This document shows, one piece after another, positions 13,100-22,231 of a stretch of 45,275 bases of DNA; within the stretch, counting starts at the first letter, position 1, and each line of letters begins with the position of its first letter. The position numbers were made by a program, and so were the translations under genes. This stretch comes from Heyndrickxia acidiproducens DSM 23148 (GTDB lineage: Bacteria; Bacillota; Bacilli; Bacillales; Bacillaceae_C), in contig NZ_KB894002.1 in the NCBI RefSeq assembly GCF_000374345.1, positions 1 to 45,275 of the forward strand, read 5' to 3'. The notes below the pieces were generated by a model that was given only the letters and a program-made list of their open reading frames with translations, was not told the origin of the DNA and did not search any database.

Positions 13100-13568
13100 G
13101 TTTTTTCTCCTTCATTTTTCGTTCATCTAATAGCATAAAAATAAATAAAAGCACGACGCCGATCGTCAGGCTTGAATCGGCAACATTAAAAACAGCAAAA
13201 TCGTAGCTGCCAAAACGCAGATGGACAAAATCGACCACCTCGCCCCGGAACAAACGGTCAATAAAATTGCCGCAAGCCCCGCCTAAAATGAGCCCGAGGC
13301 TGATGCCGAGCAGATTTTTTCCTTTTGCATATTTTTGTATGTAATAAATAATCGCCGCAATGACGATCACAGTAATCACGTAGAACAGCCACATTTTTCC
13401 TTCCAATATGCTGAACGCTGCGCCTGTATTGCGTGTGGAGGTGATAAAAAAGAAATCCGGAATCACTTCTATGCTCTCCCCTAAGTACATCCGTTTCAGT
13501 ACAAGCCACTTGGCAAGCTGGTCAATTCCAACAATAACAAGTGCAACCGCATAATATAAAATAAACAA
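13092..13568 (-). CDS. lspA: Lipoprotein signal peptidase LspA
   Basis: Membrane aspartyl peptidase that cleaves signal peptides from diacylated prolipoproteins. From a TTG at 13568 the protein has 158 residues with four hydrophobic segments. The catalytic pair is Asp104 in [10 protein letters not shown] and Asp131 in [10 protein letters not shown] prefer this TTG because GGAGG lies eight bases upstream and the result aligns with B. subtilis LspA; a longer frame starts with TTG at 13592 but has no ribosome site. Confidence 0.93.
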   Translation of the reverse strand: MFILYYAVALVIVGIDQLAKWLVLKRMYLGESIEVIPDFFFITSTRNTGAAFSILEGKMWLFYVITVIVIAAIIYYIQKYAKGKNLLGISLGLILGGACGNFIDRLFRGEVVDFVHLRFGSYDFAVFNVADSSLTIGVVLLFIFMLLDERKMKEKKHG

Positions 13569-13651
13569 TCGCTTTTCCTCCGCCCCTTGCAATCCATTAC
13601 GGCCTGCTTCGCTTCATTTTTGCCGCAGAATTTTTTCGTGTTTTCTTCCTG

Positions 13652-13679
13652 ATTTTAGCATAAACAGGGGATGGTGAAA
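13652..13679 (-). promoter_or_regulatory. Possible extended -10 promoter for lspA-rluD
   Basis: The minus strand has TGCTAAAAT (extended -10, TAAAAT at 13652-13657) about 85 bases before lspA, with only a weak TTTCAC-like -35. Placement between ylyA and lspA is sensible; the strength is uncertain. Confidence 0.4.
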
Positions 13680-13687
13680 AGAATCGT

Positions 13688-13978
13688 TTAATGGAGACGG
13701 TAGTCAAAAGGGACGCATACTTTTCCGTAAGCCCATATTTTCTGCCAGTCGCCGGGTGTCTGCAGGGTCGGGACTTCCTGCAGCCACTCGGCAGGAAGCG
13801 CGGCACCGGTCGCCTGGCATTCGCCGAAGCTGCCGGACCGGCATTTAGAGAGTGCTGTTTCAATGTCTTCCAATTCTTCACGGATAAGGGTTTGGACAAG
13901 TTCATGCTTGGCTTCGTAACTGCTTAATTCTGTTTTCAAGGATTGCAAAAAAGCTTCAATATCTTGATGATGACTCAC
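13688..13978 (-). CDS. DksA/TraR-like protein, YlyA-like
   Basis: A 96-residue protein starting at GTG 13978 behind GGGGAGG. The central part (ELEDIETALSKCRSGSFGECQATGAALPAEWLQEVPT) follows the pattern of the YocK/YteA/YlyA group, where an 'LRDIEAALxRIxxGTYGxC' block leads into a partial zinc finger. Only the first cysteine positions are kept, so zinc binding is doubtful. The site between ileS and lspA is that of B. subtilis ylyA, described as an RNA polymerase-binding protein in sporulation. Orthology is inferred from position plus weak similarity. Confidence 0.65.
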   Translation of the reverse strand: MSHHQDIEAFLQSLKTELSSYEAKHELVQTLIREELEDIETALSKCRSGSFGECQATGAALPAEWLQEVPTLQTPGDWQKIWAYGKVCVPFDYRLH

Positions 13979-14091
13979 TTCTTAACGCCTCCCCTTGAAT
14001 TTTCTTGCTTTTAGCATCCCCGAGTTTTTGATGAACTTGTGAAAAAACGATTTCTAGAAGTAACAAATTCATACAATTCGGATCTTCATAT

Positions 14092-14137
14092 AAAAAAGCC
14101 AACACCACATACCTGAAGAGATATGCAGCATTGGCTT
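14092..14137 (-). terminator. Terminator downstream of ileS
   Basis: On the minus strand AAGCCAA pairs with TTGGCTT around a long imperfect inner stem and is followed by TTTTTT. It lies between the ileS stop and ylyA. Confidence 0.75.
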
Positions 14138-14153
14138 ATTCATTAAAGCTGGA

Positions 14154-16922
14154 TCAAACCTGTGCGTTCAATTGTTTAACGACAGCAGCACAGCGCGGGC
14201 AAAGGGTCGGATGGTCATGATCATGGCCGACTTCCGGCGTGACAACCCAGCAGCGTTCGCATGTTTCGCCTTCAGCTTTTTCAACTACAATGGCACCATG
14301 TTCCAATTTCAGCGCATTTTCCGGGGCATCTTCAACAGAACCTGCCACTTCAAAACCGGAGACGATGAACAATTGTTTTTTACTTTCGGAAATGCTGTCG
14401 AGCAGTTTACGGGTATCATCATTGACATACAGTGTAACTTTCGCTGTTAACGATTTCCCGATCACTTTTTCATTACGCGCAACTTCCAAAGCTTTCAGTA
14501 CATCATCGCGCAACGCCATAAAGGCTTGCCATTTTTCTTCCAATTCAGCCGCATTCGGATAATCGACATATTCCGGCATGTCGGTTAACTGCACGCTCTC
14601 TTCTGCGGCACCTGGGACGTACTGCCAGACTTCATCGGCTGTATGCGGCAAAATCGGCGCCAAAAGTTTCGTTAAGGCGACAAGGCATTCATACAGGACA
14701 GATTGCATCGCACGGCGTTCCGCATTGTCTTTCAGCTCAATATATAAAACGTCTTTTGCAAAATCCATATAAAACGAACTGAGATCAACCGCGCAGAAAT
14801 TGTTGACAGCATGGTAAATCGTTGCGAATTCGTATTTTTCGTAAGCTTCACGGACTTCTTTTACCAGTTTATTCAGCTTAATGAGCATGAATTGGTCGAC
14901 TTCGCGTAAATCCTGGTAGGCAACTTTATTTTTTGCCGGATCGAAATCATTTAAGTTTCCGAGCATGAAACGGAAGGTATTGCGGATTTTCCGGTAAACT
15001 TCAGAGACTTGTTTTAAAATATCATTGGAAACGCGGACGTCCGCCTGATAATCAACGGAAGCCACCCATAAGCGGATAATATCGGCACCCAATTGGTTAA
15101 CCACTTTATCCGGCAAAATGACATTGCCAATTGATTTGCTCATTTTGCGGCCTTCGCCATCCAGTACGAAGCCGTGGCTTAACACGCCGTCATATGGCGC
15201 CCGCCCGGTAACGGCGACACTCGTAATCAATGATGAGTTAAACCAGCCGCGGTATTGGTCAGATCCTTCAAGGTACAAGTCGGCAGGCCGTTTTAATCCT
15301 TTGCGGCCGACTAACACGCCTTGATGTGATGAACCGGAATCAAACCAGACGTCCATGATGTCATTTTCCTTCGTAAATTTGCCGTTCGGGCTGCCCGGAT
15401 GCGTGAATCCTTCCGGGAGGAGATCCTTCGCTTCCCGTTCAAACCAGACGTTAGAGCCGTGTGCACGGAACAAATCGGACACATGCCGGATCGTTTCTTC
15501 GGTAATGATTGCTTCACCGTTTTCCGCGTAGAAAACAGGAATCGGTACGCCCCATGCGCGCTGCCTTGAAATACACCAGTCGCCGCGGTCCCGGATCATA
15601 TTGTAAAGCCTGGTTTCACCCCAAACCGGCGTCCACTTCACATCTTTAATGGCGTCTAAAATCTCACCCCTGAACATTTCAATGGAAGCAAACCATTGGG
15701 CAGTTGCCCGGAAAATGACTGGTTTTTTCGTGCGCCAGTCATGCGGATAGGAGTGCTTTAAAAATTTCAATTTCAAAAGTGCGCCTGCTTTTTCGAGTGC
15801 TTCGCCGATCGACTTATTCGCTTTTTCGTAAAACAAGCCTTCAAATCCCGGGGCTTCTTCTGTCATTACCCCTTTGTCATTAACCGGGCAGAGCACGTCA
15901 AGTCCGTATTTCTGTCCGATAATAAAGTCATCTTCCCCATGTCCCGGTGCCGTGTGAACACAGCCGGTACCACTGTCGGTTGTAACATGATCCCCAAGCA
16001 TCACTAAGGAATCACGGCCGTAAAGCGGATGTTTTGCCACAATATATTCCAGATCTTTCCCCGGAATCGTTTGGACAATTTGCGGATTTTCCCATTCCAA
16101 TTCGGCGCTGACTTCTTCCAGCAAGGCTTCCGCTACCAAATACTTTTGTCCGTCCACTTTGGCAACTGCATAGTTGATATCCGGATTAACGGCAATCCCC
16201 AAGTTTGCTGGAATTGTCCACGGGGTTGTGGTCCAAATGACAATTTTCGTATCGGTATCGAGAACGCCTTTCCCGTCTTTGACATCAAAAGCAACATAAA
16301 TGGACGGCGATTTGACGTCTTTATATTCAATTTCGGCTTCGGCAAGCGCGGATTCACTTGACGGAGACCAGTAAACCGGTTTTTTCCCTTTGTAGATATA
16401 ACCTTTTTTCGCCATTTCACCGAATACTTTAATTTGCTCCGCTTCATATTCCGGCTTTAATGTCAAATAAGGATGGTCCCAGTCGCCGCGTACGCCTAAA
16501 CGTTTAAATTCTTTTCTTTGGCGGTCAACCTGCTGGTGGGCATATTCGGCGCAAAGTTTTCTGAACTCGGCGACGCTCATTTCTTTCCGCTTGACACCCT
16601 TCTTAGTCAACTGCTGTTCAATCGGGAGTCCGTGCGTATCCCAGCCCGGAACGTAAGGCGCATGGTAACCGGACATCGATTTAAAGCGGTTAATGATGTC
16701 TTTTAAGGTTTTATTTAAGGCATGCCCCATGTGGAGATCACCGTTTGCATAAGGCGGCCCGTCATGAAGGACAAACAGCGGCCTGCCTTCTGTGTGTTTC
16801 ATCACCTTTTCATAAATGTTCATTTCTTCCCATTTCGCCTGGATATCAGGTTCTTTTTTCGGCAGATTTCCGCGCATCGGAAAGTCTGTTTTTGGCATTA
16901 GAAGCGTATCTTTATAATCCAT
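14154..16922 (-). CDS. ileS: Isoleucyl-tRNA synthetase IleS
   Basis: Charges tRNA-Ile. The 922-residue class I synthetase has the HIGH-type motif as HMGH in [18 protein letters not shown] near residue 60 and the KMSKS motif in [11 protein letters not shown]. The editing domain lies between them (for example [12 protein letters not shown]), and a C-terminal zinc site has cysteines 888, 891, 908 and 911. Length equals the usual Bacillus enzyme (about 921). It is preceded by an isoleucine T-box leader and ends at its own terminator, so it is an independently regulated unit. Confidence 0.98.
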   Translation of the reverse strand: MDYKDTLLMPKTDFPMRGNLPKKEPDIQAKWEEMNIYEKVMKHTEGRPLFVLHDGPPYANGDLHMGHALNKTLKDIINRFKSMSGYHAPYVPGWDTHGLPIEQQLTKKGVKRKEMSVAEFRKLCAEYAHQQVDRQRKEFKRLGVRGDWDHPYLTLKPEYEAEQIKVFGEMAKKGYIYKGKKPVYWSPSSESALAEAEIEYKDVKSPSIYVAFDVKDGKGVLDTDTKIVIWTTTPWTIPANLGIAVNPDINYAVAKVDGQKYLVAEALLEEVSAELEWENPQIVQTIPGKDLEYIVAKHPLYGRDSLVMLGDHVTTDSGTGCVHTAPGHGEDDFIIGQKYGLDVLCPVNDKGVMTEEAPGFEGLFYEKANKSIGEALEKAGALLKLKFLKHSYPHDWRTKKPVIFRATAQWFASIEMFRGEILDAIKDVKWTPVWGETRLYNMIRDRGDWCISRQRAWGVPIPVFYAENGEAIITEETIRHVSDLFRAHGSNVWFEREAKDLLPEGFTHPGSPNGKFTKENDIMDVWFDSGSSHQGVLVGRKGLKRPADLYLEGSDQYRGWFNSSLITSVAVTGRAPYDGVLSHGFVLDGEGRKMSKSIGNVILPDKVVNQLGADIIRLWVASVDYQADVRVSNDILKQVSEVYRKIRNTFRFMLGNLNDFDPAKNKVAYQDLREVDQFMLIKLNKLVKEVREAYEKYEFATIYHAVNNFCAVDLSSFYMDFAKDVLYIELKDNAERRAMQSVLYECLVALTKLLAPILPHTADEVWQYVPGAAEESVQLTDMPEYVDYPNAAELEEKWQAFMALRDDVLKALEVARNEKVIGKSLTAKVTLYVNDDTRKLLDSISESKKQLFIVSGFEVAGSVEDAPENALKLEHGAIVVEKAEGETCERCWVVTPEVGHDHDHPTLCPRCAAVVKQLNAQV

Positions 16923-16991
16923 ATTTATCCTCCTTACGATAAAATACTATTTTGAATTTTCTACTCTGACTATCCTCCCAGCCTTGCCCAA

Positions 16992-17268
16992 AAATATTAA
17001 AAAAAACCTCCCCATCCCTAAAAAAAGGGACGAGAAGGTTTTCCCGCGGTACCACCCTAGTAGACATATCGGCTATGTCCGCTCGACATTCGTAACGTGA
17101 ATGGCCCGCTTTTATCTACTAGCCGTCCGGCGTTCAAGGCAAGAACTCAAGGGGGATATTCAAGTCAGGTTCTTTGCCGGGCTTCCACTGTCCCCGGTTC
17201 GCTTGGAAAGATGCCGTAACTCTACTGCCCTGTCATTGTTTTTCAAATATAGGAAAAACGATTTAATG
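16992..17268 (-). ncRNA. T-box riboswitch for isoleucine (ileS leader)
   Basis: The minus strand contains the T-box motif AGGGTGGTACCGCG (17045-17058) followed by a terminator hairpin with a T run (about 17000-17040). The upstream region folds into stem I, and an ATC triplet (17155-17157) in GAATATCCC fits an isoleucine specifier. Uncharged tRNA-Ile would bind and favour the antiterminator, turning on ileS. Confidence 0.93.
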
Positions 17269-17274
17269 TAATTC

Positions 17275-17304
17275 ATTATATGTGATTACTTTCATATTCG
17301 TCAA
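17275..17304 (-). promoter_or_regulatory. Promoter of the ileS T-box transcript
   Basis: The minus strand reads TTGACG (17299-17304), an 18-base spacer and TATAAT (17275-17280), right after the divIVA stop and before the T-box. A strong sigma-A-type match. Confidence 0.8.
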
Positions 17305-17813
17305 GCTTTATTTGTTTCTTCTTCCAAGTCAAGATTTGTCGCATCAACGTCAAACTCCATCAGCTGGTCCCAGTCACCGTTATCAATCAGGTCAAGCTGG
17401 GCTTCGATCAGCATTTTAAAGCGTGTCCTGAATACTTTGGACTGTTTCTTTAATTCTTCGATCTCCAAGGCAATTTTTCTGGCCTTCGACAGTGCCTCGT
17501 TGACAATTCTGTCGGCGTTTTTCTCCGCCTCGCGAATAATCAGTTTAGCTTCTTTCTGCGCATTGCCTTTGACTTCTTCAGCCGCTTCCTGTGCAACCAC
17601 AATTGATTTATTCAAAGTTTCTTCAATGGTAGAAAAATGGCCCAGGCGTTCATTCAAAGATGCCAGCTTATCTTCCAGATCCTTTTTTTCGCGGATGATC
17701 AGTTCGTAATCTTTTATCAGCTGGTCAAGAAATTCGTTTACTTCGTCTTCATCATAGCCACGGAAACCTTTGCTAAACTCCTTATTATGTATATCTAACG
17801 GCGTTAAAGGCAT
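17301..17813 (-). CDS. divIVA: Cell-division site and pole protein DivIVA
   Basis: Coiled-coil protein that senses curved membrane at septa and poles and recruits Min proteins and, in sporulation, chromosome anchors. The 170-residue sequence opens with the membrane-binding lipid-binding domain (MPLTPLDIHNKEFSKGFRGY, with the loop phenylalanine and arginine). A predicted coiled coil of heptads follows from about residue 30 to 140. RBS GGAGGTGG precedes ATG 17813. It follows ylmH, as in B. subtilis. Confidence 0.97.
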   Translation of the reverse strand: MPLTPLDIHNKEFSKGFRGYDEDEVNEFLDQLIKDYELIIREKKDLEDKLASLNERLGHFSTIEETLNKSIVVAQEAAEEVKGNAQKEAKLIIREAEKNADRIVNEALSKARKIALEIEELKKQSKVFRTRFKMLIEAQLDLIDNGDWDQLMEFDVDATNLDLEEETNKA

Positions 17814-17924
17814 GTAGCCACCTCCAATTCAATTTGCCCTTTTTCAGATTGCATGCTTATAGCCCACATTGTTATTATACTGGAATTCGACGATATTTTG
17901 GGAAATTCCTGCTAAAGAATCAAA

Positions 17925-18701
17925 TTATTTTAAAATACCTGCCACAATTCGCCATTTTTCCTTTTTTGTTTTTCCTTCGACACGGATCAGTCTGCTCCGG
18001 CCGTATCCCCGCGCCGAAAAATAATCCCCCTCCCGGCACTGGAAGGCAGGATCTTCCACCGTTTTCCAGTTTACCTTTACAAGACCGTGCCCGATCAGCA
18101 ATTGTGCCTTCTGCCTGGAAATGGGATAGATCGAAGACAAGATTGCATCAAGCCGCAGTGATCCGGCAGTTGCCGGTTTTTCCTGCCATTCTTCTTCAAC
18201 AGGAATCGCTTCTTCCAAAGCGGTTTCTTTTAATTTTATCGGCGTTTTTCCAATTTGTTGAAACTCCATTTTTACAAAACGGGCCATTTCCTGTTCCAAA
18301 AAGAATTGGATACGGGCATCCCGGATGAGAATATCCCCGAATTTTTCGCGTTTCAACCCTAAAGACATTAACGAGCCAAGTACATGGCGATGCTCAATTG
18401 TCACAAATTTGGCCGGATAATTGATTTCATAGAGCGAGATGTTATAATCAGAAATTTCCGGTGTGAAATATTCCGGATACAACAGCATCCGTTTGCGTTC
18501 GCTCTGCGGATGCCCCCCGAACGTGCTGATTTTGATCCCGTTACGGGTTCCGATAATAGCGGCTGCAATCGACTGCATTCCCGGGTCAAGAAAGTCAGTC
18601 AATTTCGGCGCATAAGTATCTTCCACATATTGCTTCCAATTTAGCACCTGGTCGATAAATTCCCTTTCATCCGGGCGAAAATGCTGATAAATGCTATCCA
18701 T
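17925..18701 (-). CDS. ylmH: S4-domain RNA-binding protein YlmH
   Basis: A 258-residue protein with an N-terminal YlmH-specific domain and a C-terminal S4 domain (SLRLDAILSSIYPISRQKAQLLIGHGLVKVNW, about residues 181-212). It is a relative of ribosome-associated S4 proteins with a role in rescue of stalled large subunits in B. subtilis and a mild link to division. The gene follows ylmG in the standard order, but here a terminator and a roughly 400-base RNA element separate them, so transcription from the upstream cluster may be reduced. Confidence 0.93.
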   Translation of the reverse strand: MDSIYQHFRPDEREFIDQVLNWKQYVEDTYAPKLTDFLDPGMQSIAAAIIGTRNGIKISTFGGHPQSERKRMLLYPEYFTPEISDYNISLYEINYPAKFVTIEHRHVLGSLMSLGLKREKFGDILIRDARIQFFLEQEMARFVKMEFQQIGKTPIKLKETALEEAIPVEEEWQEKPATAGSLRLDAILSSIYPISRQKAQLLIGHGLVKVNWKTVEDPAFQCREGDYFSARGYGRSRLIRVEGKTKKEKWRIVAGILK

Positions 18702-18718
18702 ATTCGTACCCCTTCAAT

Positions 18719-18748
18719 AAAAAAAGGAACAGCATTTGTTCCTTTTTT
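18719..18748. terminator. Bidirectional terminator between ylmH and the RNA element
   Basis: AAAAAGGAAC (18721-18730) pairs with GTTCCTTTTT (18738-18747), with T/A runs on both sides, so it could stop transcription on either strand. It sits immediately before the ylmH ribosome site and directly abuts the repeat and RNA element to its right. Confidence 0.85.
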
Positions 18749-18749
18749 G

Positions 18750-18823
18750 AAAAATAAAGTGAAACTTCCATCAGTGGGGGTTTTCCTTCATCCTCACTGA
18801 TAAGAAAATGAACAAAGGCTAAG
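18750..18823 (+). repeat. Dispersed hairpin repeat, copy 1 (5' end of the RNA element)
   Basis: Begins AATAAAGTGAAACTTCC and continues into a hairpin ATCAGTGGGGG / TCCTCACTGAT, then an AGAAAATGAAC...TAAG tail. The complementary strand of 22300-22376 carries a second copy. Substitutions between copies keep pairing in the RNA sense of this strand (G-U pairs), which argues for a transcribed structure. Confidence 0.85.
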
Positions 18824-19125
18824 AACTCAGGCGTCCTGTTGCAACGCCTCCTGCGACCCGCATCCTGCAGGCCTAACCAATCGGACCTTTACTTTATAAA
18901 GCGGAGGCGGCTGTTCATCGACGTACGGACTGGAAGGGCTCTGACTGAGATAAAGGAAACACGGTGAGTGGTTTTTTACGAACCGATGTTGACTTATCGC
19001 AGGGAAGAGACCAGAAGTACGCTAGTCGATAGGAGCCGCAGCTGGATTGGGCAGTTTGATCTCCCGCCTATCCTTCTTCGTACCTTGAATCTTGAGGTGG
19101 GAGTCTTACTGCCCGTAAAGGTGAG
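18785..19125 (+). ncRNA. Structured RNA element, HEARO/omega-RNA-like, without a protein gene
   Basis: Between ylmG and ylmH, where relatives have a short gap, lies a 340-base non-coding segment with many paired arms. These are AGGCGT/ACGCCT, CCTGC/GCAGG, GCGGCT with AGCCGC plus ATCGAC with GTCGAT (one long stem joining about 18907 to 19036), GACT/AGTC, and a final stem from about 19050 to 19114 (GGGCAGT with ACTGCCC, inner CTCCCGCC with GGTGGGAG). A G-T pair in the last stem fits transcription of the plus strand. A GTGA follows the last stem at 19121. From memory this pattern matches HEARO RNAs, the omega RNAs of IscB/IsrB, but no iscB or isrB gene is present. Structure is solid; the family call is tentative. 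Confidence 0.55.
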
Positions 19126-19150
19126 ATAAAGTTTGATCCCTGTCCTGCAA

Positions 19151-19411
19151 CTACATCAGCCAGGCGAAAATCTGCCTGATTCCTGCCCTTGCCAGATCCA
19201 GTACGATAAAGGCAACAATTGGGGAGATATCAATCATCCCAAGCGGCGGAATAACGCGGCGAAACGGCTCCAGATAGGGTTCACAGAGCTGTCCGAAAAG
19301 GCGCCCGATCTGCGTATCTCTGATGTTGAACCAGGACATAAAAATATAAATCAGGAGAATGTAAGAATATATTCTTAGTAAAAGCAATAAAATCATCAGT
19401 ATGAAATCCAT
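19151..19411 (-). CDS. ylmG: YggT-family membrane protein YlmG
   Basis: An 86-residue protein from ATG 19411 with two hydrophobic segments around a conserved WFNIRD...CEPYLEPFRRVIPP block and a C-terminal DISPIVAF segment, as in B. subtilis YlmG. YggT proteins are small membrane proteins linked to division or membrane proteins by genetics; the biochemical role is unknown. I chose ATG 19411 because it follows the sepF stop by five bases; an in-frame GTG at 19426 has no good ribosome site. Confidence 0.92.
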   Translation of the reverse strand: MDFILMILLLLLRIYSYILLIYIFMSWFNIRDTQIGRLFGQLCEPYLEPFRRVIPPLGMIDISPIVAFIVLDLARAGIRQIFAWLM

Positions 19412-19416
19412 TGCGG

Positions 19417-19869
19417 CTATGACCACCTCGTATCATTGAAATCCTGTTCCTGCAGAAATTCTGAAATTTTGCCGGATACTTCCACATTATCCGGCGTACA
19501 CAGAAAAATATTGTTGCCAACCCTTTGGATGTCGCCCGCAATTGCATACACTGTCCCGCTTAAAAAGTCAACAATTCGTTTTGCCTGGTCATGCGGCATG
19601 CTTTGCAGGTTTACGACCACGGCCCGGCGGTTTTTTAAATGGTCGGCGATTTCCTGTGCGTCGGCATATACCCTTGGTTCGACAAGGATGACTTTGGAAG
19701 ATTTTTGGACGCTTTGCAAACTGACCACGTTCTGGCGCGGTCCCCTGATTTGTTTTTGCGCTTGCGATTCCGGTTCCGGTTCATACTCTTTTTCCATCAT
19801 TTCTTGTTCTCTGTCTTCATATTCATCATCAAGCAAAAAAAATGACTTGAATTTCGTTTTCAGCCCCAT
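19417..19869 (-). CDS. sepF: Cell-division protein SepF
   Basis: Membrane-anchored ring-forming protein that binds FtsZ and tethers filaments to the membrane. The 150-residue protein has an N-terminal amphipathic helix ([15 protein letters not shown]), an acidic linker (about residues 14-40) and the SepF fold from about residue 55 ([20 protein letters not shown]). It lies between ylmE and ylmG as in B. subtilis. Confidence 0.96.
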   Translation of the reverse strand: MGLKTKFKSFFLLDDEYEDREQEMMEKEYEPEPESQAQKQIRGPRQNVVSLQSVQKSSKVILVEPRVYADAQEIADHLKNRRAVVVNLQSMPHDQAKRIVDFLSGTVYAIAGDIQRVGNNIFLCTPDNVEVSGKISEFLQEQDFNDTRWS

Positions 19870-19884
19870 ACTTTACACCTCCGC

Positions 19885-20574
19885 TTATTTTAACGTGTTC
19901 CCGACGAGTGCTGTACCGATTCTGACAAATGTAGCGCCTTCTTCAACAGCGATTTCATAATCATTGGACATGCCCATCGACAATTCATGGCAAGGCGCAT
20001 ATTCAAGCCCAAGCGACTCGATCTGCTGTTTGAGCTGCTTCAGCCCACGAAACGTATCTCTGATGATCTTTTCGTCATGGGTTAACGGCGCCATTGTCAT
20101 TAACCCCACAACTTCTATATGCCCGAAATTCTTCAAGCTGCGGACAAATTCAAGCGTTTCCCCAGGTGCGATGCCATGCTTTGATTCTTCCCCCGAGACA
20201 TTGACCTGGATCAAGCATTTTATTTTCAGATCAGCTTTTGCCGCTCTTTTTTCAATTTCTTCGGCAAGGCTGAGGCGGTCCAAAGAATGGATGTAGCTCA
20301 CTTTATCGATAATGTTTTTTACTTTTTTCTTTTGCAGTGTCCCGATAAAATGCCAGACCGGCTTGTCCCCCAGCGCTTCATACTTTGCCAGCATACTGTC
20401 GTCCCGGTTTTCACCGAGGTGGCGGATGCCGGCATCCAATGCTTCCTGTGCACGCGCAATGGTGACATATTTGGTTACCGCAATAATTTGGACCTCTTCA
20501 CGTTTTCTTCCGGCACGTGCACAGGCCTTTTCAATTTTGTCATGAATGATTGCAAGGTTTTCTGAAACTTTCAT
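19885..20574 (-). CDS. ylmE: PLP-binding YggS-family protein YlmE
   Basis: A 229-residue fold III PLP-binding protein of the PLPHP/YggS family, which helps vitamin B6 and amino-acid homeostasis rather than catalysing a known reaction. The PLP lysine sits in IIAVTKYV near residue 35, followed by HLGENR. RBS AAGGAG precedes ATG 20574. It lies nine bases from ylmD. Confidence 0.94.
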   Translation of the reverse strand: MKVSENLAIIHDKIEKACARAGRKREEVQIIAVTKYVTIARAQEALDAGIRHLGENRDDSMLAKYEALGDKPVWHFIGTLQKKKVKNIIDKVSYIHSLDRLSLAEEIEKRAAKADLKIKCLIQVNVSGEESKHGIAPGETLEFVRSLKNFGHIEVVGLMTMAPLTHDEKIIRDTFRGLKQLKQQIESLGLEYAPCHELSMGMSNDYEIAVEEGATFVRIGTALVGNTLK

Positions 20575-20582
20575 TGATCCGT

Positions 20583-21398
20583 TTACTCCTTTATACCAAT
20601 AAAGCCAAGCATTCTGCCGGTATGGCCGCGGTCACGGCGGTGCGAAAAAAAGTCCTCCTCCCGGCAGCTTGTACATAGACCGGTCACGCGGATTTGCCCG
20701 TCCGCGATGCCCGTCTGTTTCAGTATCAGTTTATTTAACGCTTTTAAATCCAATGCGTACTGGCCCGGAGTTGTCTCAACATAAGGCAGTTCTGTTTCCT
20801 TTACAGTCCAGCGCCGGGCCGCCCGGATCACGCGTTCATCAACTATATAACATGTTCCGCATATCGATGGGCCGATGACAATCTGAATGTCCTCTTTCGG
20901 TATGCCATCATTCCCCCACTTTTCAACCATTTTAGCAGCAATTCCCAGCGTCGTTCCTTTCCAGCCGGCATGCGCGATCCCAACCCGTCCAAACTTCGGC
21001 GCATAATAGAAAATCGGCACACAATCGGCAAATGCCAGAACCAGAAGCACGCCTTTTTCATCTGTGTATAAACCATCTGTATGCGGAAAACTGGTTTCGT
21101 ATTCGCGCGCGCCTTTCCCCCGGTCAAGACGGGAAACTTTTTGCACATGGTCTTCATGGGTCTGCTCCGCCCCTGCCCAGCCTGATAGCGGAAAGCCAAG
21201 CCGGTCTGCAAGGATCTGCCGGTTTCTTTGGACAAATTCCACATCATCCTGAACATGAAAAGCGAGATTGAAATTTCCGTCGAATTTTCTGCTGACTCCG
21301 CCATGTTTTGTTGAAAACCCGGCAACAAGCCCGCTCGTCTTCTGCCAGCCTTCAATCGTGTAATATTGATTCTCCGCTCTTTTTAATGGTTCGCCCAA
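20583..21398 (-). CDS. ylmD: Peptidoglycan-editing/purine-nucleoside family protein YlmD (PgeF family)
   Basis: A 271-residue protein of the DUF152/PgeF (multicopper polyphenol oxidase-like) family, members of which act as purine nucleoside phosphorylases or peptidoglycan-editing enzymes. Metal-ligand blocks typical of the family are visible: AGFSTKHGGVS near the N-terminus, EQTHEDHV, HAGWKGTT and a C-terminal CTSCREEDFFSHRRDRGHTGRM. TTG 21398 starts it behind AGGAG. It opens the ylmD-ylmG group, because the upstream gene is an inverted LysM/3D gene. Confidence 0.92.
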   Translation of the reverse strand: MGEPLKRAENQYYTIEGWQKTSGLVAGFSTKHGGVSRKFDGNFNLAFHVQDDVEFVQRNRQILADRLGFPLSGWAGAEQTHEDHVQKVSRLDRGKGAREYETSFPHTDGLYTDEKGVLLVLAFADCVPIFYYAPKFGRVGIAHAGWKGTTLGIAAKMVEKWGNDGIPKEDIQIVIGPSICGTCYIVDERVIRAARRWTVKETELPYVETTPGQYALDLKALNKLILKQTGIADGQIRVTGLCTSCREEDFFSHRRDRGHTGRMLGFIGIKE

Positions 21399-21441
21399 TT
21401 TTGACCGCTCCTGACGAATTGCGTAAATTTCTGTTTGTTCT

Positions 21442-21470
21442 ATTATAACGTTTTACGCCGCTGTCATCTA
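21442..21470 (-). promoter_or_regulatory. Probable promoter of the ylmD-sepF group
   Basis: On the minus strand TATAAT (21442-21447) lies about 45 bases before the ylmD start; an ATGACA element lies at a shorter than ideal spacing upstream. The divergent LysM/3D gene makes a new promoter here necessary. Confidence 0.45.
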
Positions 21471-21620
21471 CCTATTTTCACCAATGGCCCGGAATTCCTT
21501 GATCACTTCATTTCATTTATATCAGACTTCCCCTGAATCCACAACTTATTTGTAAAATTATGATAGTTGCGGTTCGCATCTCTCCTGGAATAATGGCTTG
21601 TAATATAATTTATATTTGTC

Positions 21621-21650
21621 TGTTACCTTTCTGTTATATTTTCCTGTTAC
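21621..21650 (+). promoter_or_regulatory. WalR-type binding boxes upstream of the LysM/3D gene
   Basis: TGTTAC (21621-21626), a five-base spacer and TGTTAT (21632-21637) make a perfect WalR box, followed by a third TGTTAC at 21645-21650. The WalRK system controls wall hydrolases such as yocH in B. subtilis, which has the same domain structure as the downstream gene. Confidence 0.7.
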
Positions 21651-21689
21651 TCTAGTAATATCAAAATTACATAACAAAGAGGGTTTACA

Positions 21690-22229
21690 TTGAAAAAAGT
21701 TTGGTTATCATTTGTTGCGGTCTGTCTCTTATCGCTTGGTCTGAGCCAGGCAACATTTGCGGCCACAAGAACTTACACCGTGAAATCAGGCGATTCCTTA
21801 TATAAAATTGCCCGTAAATATCATGTTACAGTGGCGCAATTGAAATCCTGGAACCATCTCAGGTCAAATCTCATCAGAGTCCATCAAAAACTCAAATTAC
21901 AGAGCAGTTCAAAAAATGTGAAGACATCTTCTTCGTCCAGCGCTTACCGGACCATTACGGTAAAAGCGACAGCCTATACGGCAAACTCAGGCAGCGGCAT
22001 TACGGCTACCGGGATAAACTTAAGAAAGCATCCTGCTGCCAAAGTGATTGCGGTTGACCCGAAAGTCATTCGGCTTGGTTCCAAAGTTTATGTTCCGGGT
22101 TACGGAACGGCGGTTGCCGGTGATACCGGAGGGGCAGTTAAAGGCAAAAAAATTGATGTCTTCATTTCAAGCAAGAAAAAAGCCATCAATTGGGGCGTTA
22201 AAATCGTAAAAATAAAAGTGTACAAGTAA
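21690..22229 (+). CDS. Secreted LysM plus 3D-domain wall protein, YocH-like
   Basis: A 179-residue protein from TTG 21690. Residues 1-25 form a Sec signal peptide ending in TFAA, residues about 27-70 are a LysM peptidoglycan-binding repeat (YTVKSGDSLYKIARKYHVTV...), and residues about 88-179 are a 3D domain with three aspartates (VAVDPKVI, AGDTGG, KKIDVF). Such proteins bind and probably cleave or remodel peptidoglycan. It is encoded opposite to all neighbours, inserted between ylmC and ylmD, and has WalR boxes upstream and its own terminator. It resembles B. subtilis YocH, but orthology is not shown. Confidence 0.9.
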   Translation: MKKVWLSFVAVCLLSLGLSQATFAATRTYTVKSGDSLYKIARKYHVTVAQLKSWNHLRSNLIRVHQKLKLQSSSKNVKTSSSSSAYRTITVKATAYTANSGSGITATGINLRKHPAAKVIAVDPKVIRLGSKVYVPGYGTAVAGDTGGAVKGKKIDVFISSKKKAINWGVKIVKIKVYK

Positions 22230-22231
22230 TC

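Noticed and set aside
13597..13905. 102-codon frame overlapping the ylyA-like gene
   Set aside because: It overlaps the ylyA-like frame, is highly basic, has no ribosome site and no family similarity, whereas the other frame shows a DksA-like pattern behind GGGGAGG.
17834..18328. 164-codon plus-strand frame opposite ylmH
   Set aside because: Antisense shadow of ylmH and its upstream gap; Pro/Leu/Phe-rich, no ribosome site and no family match.
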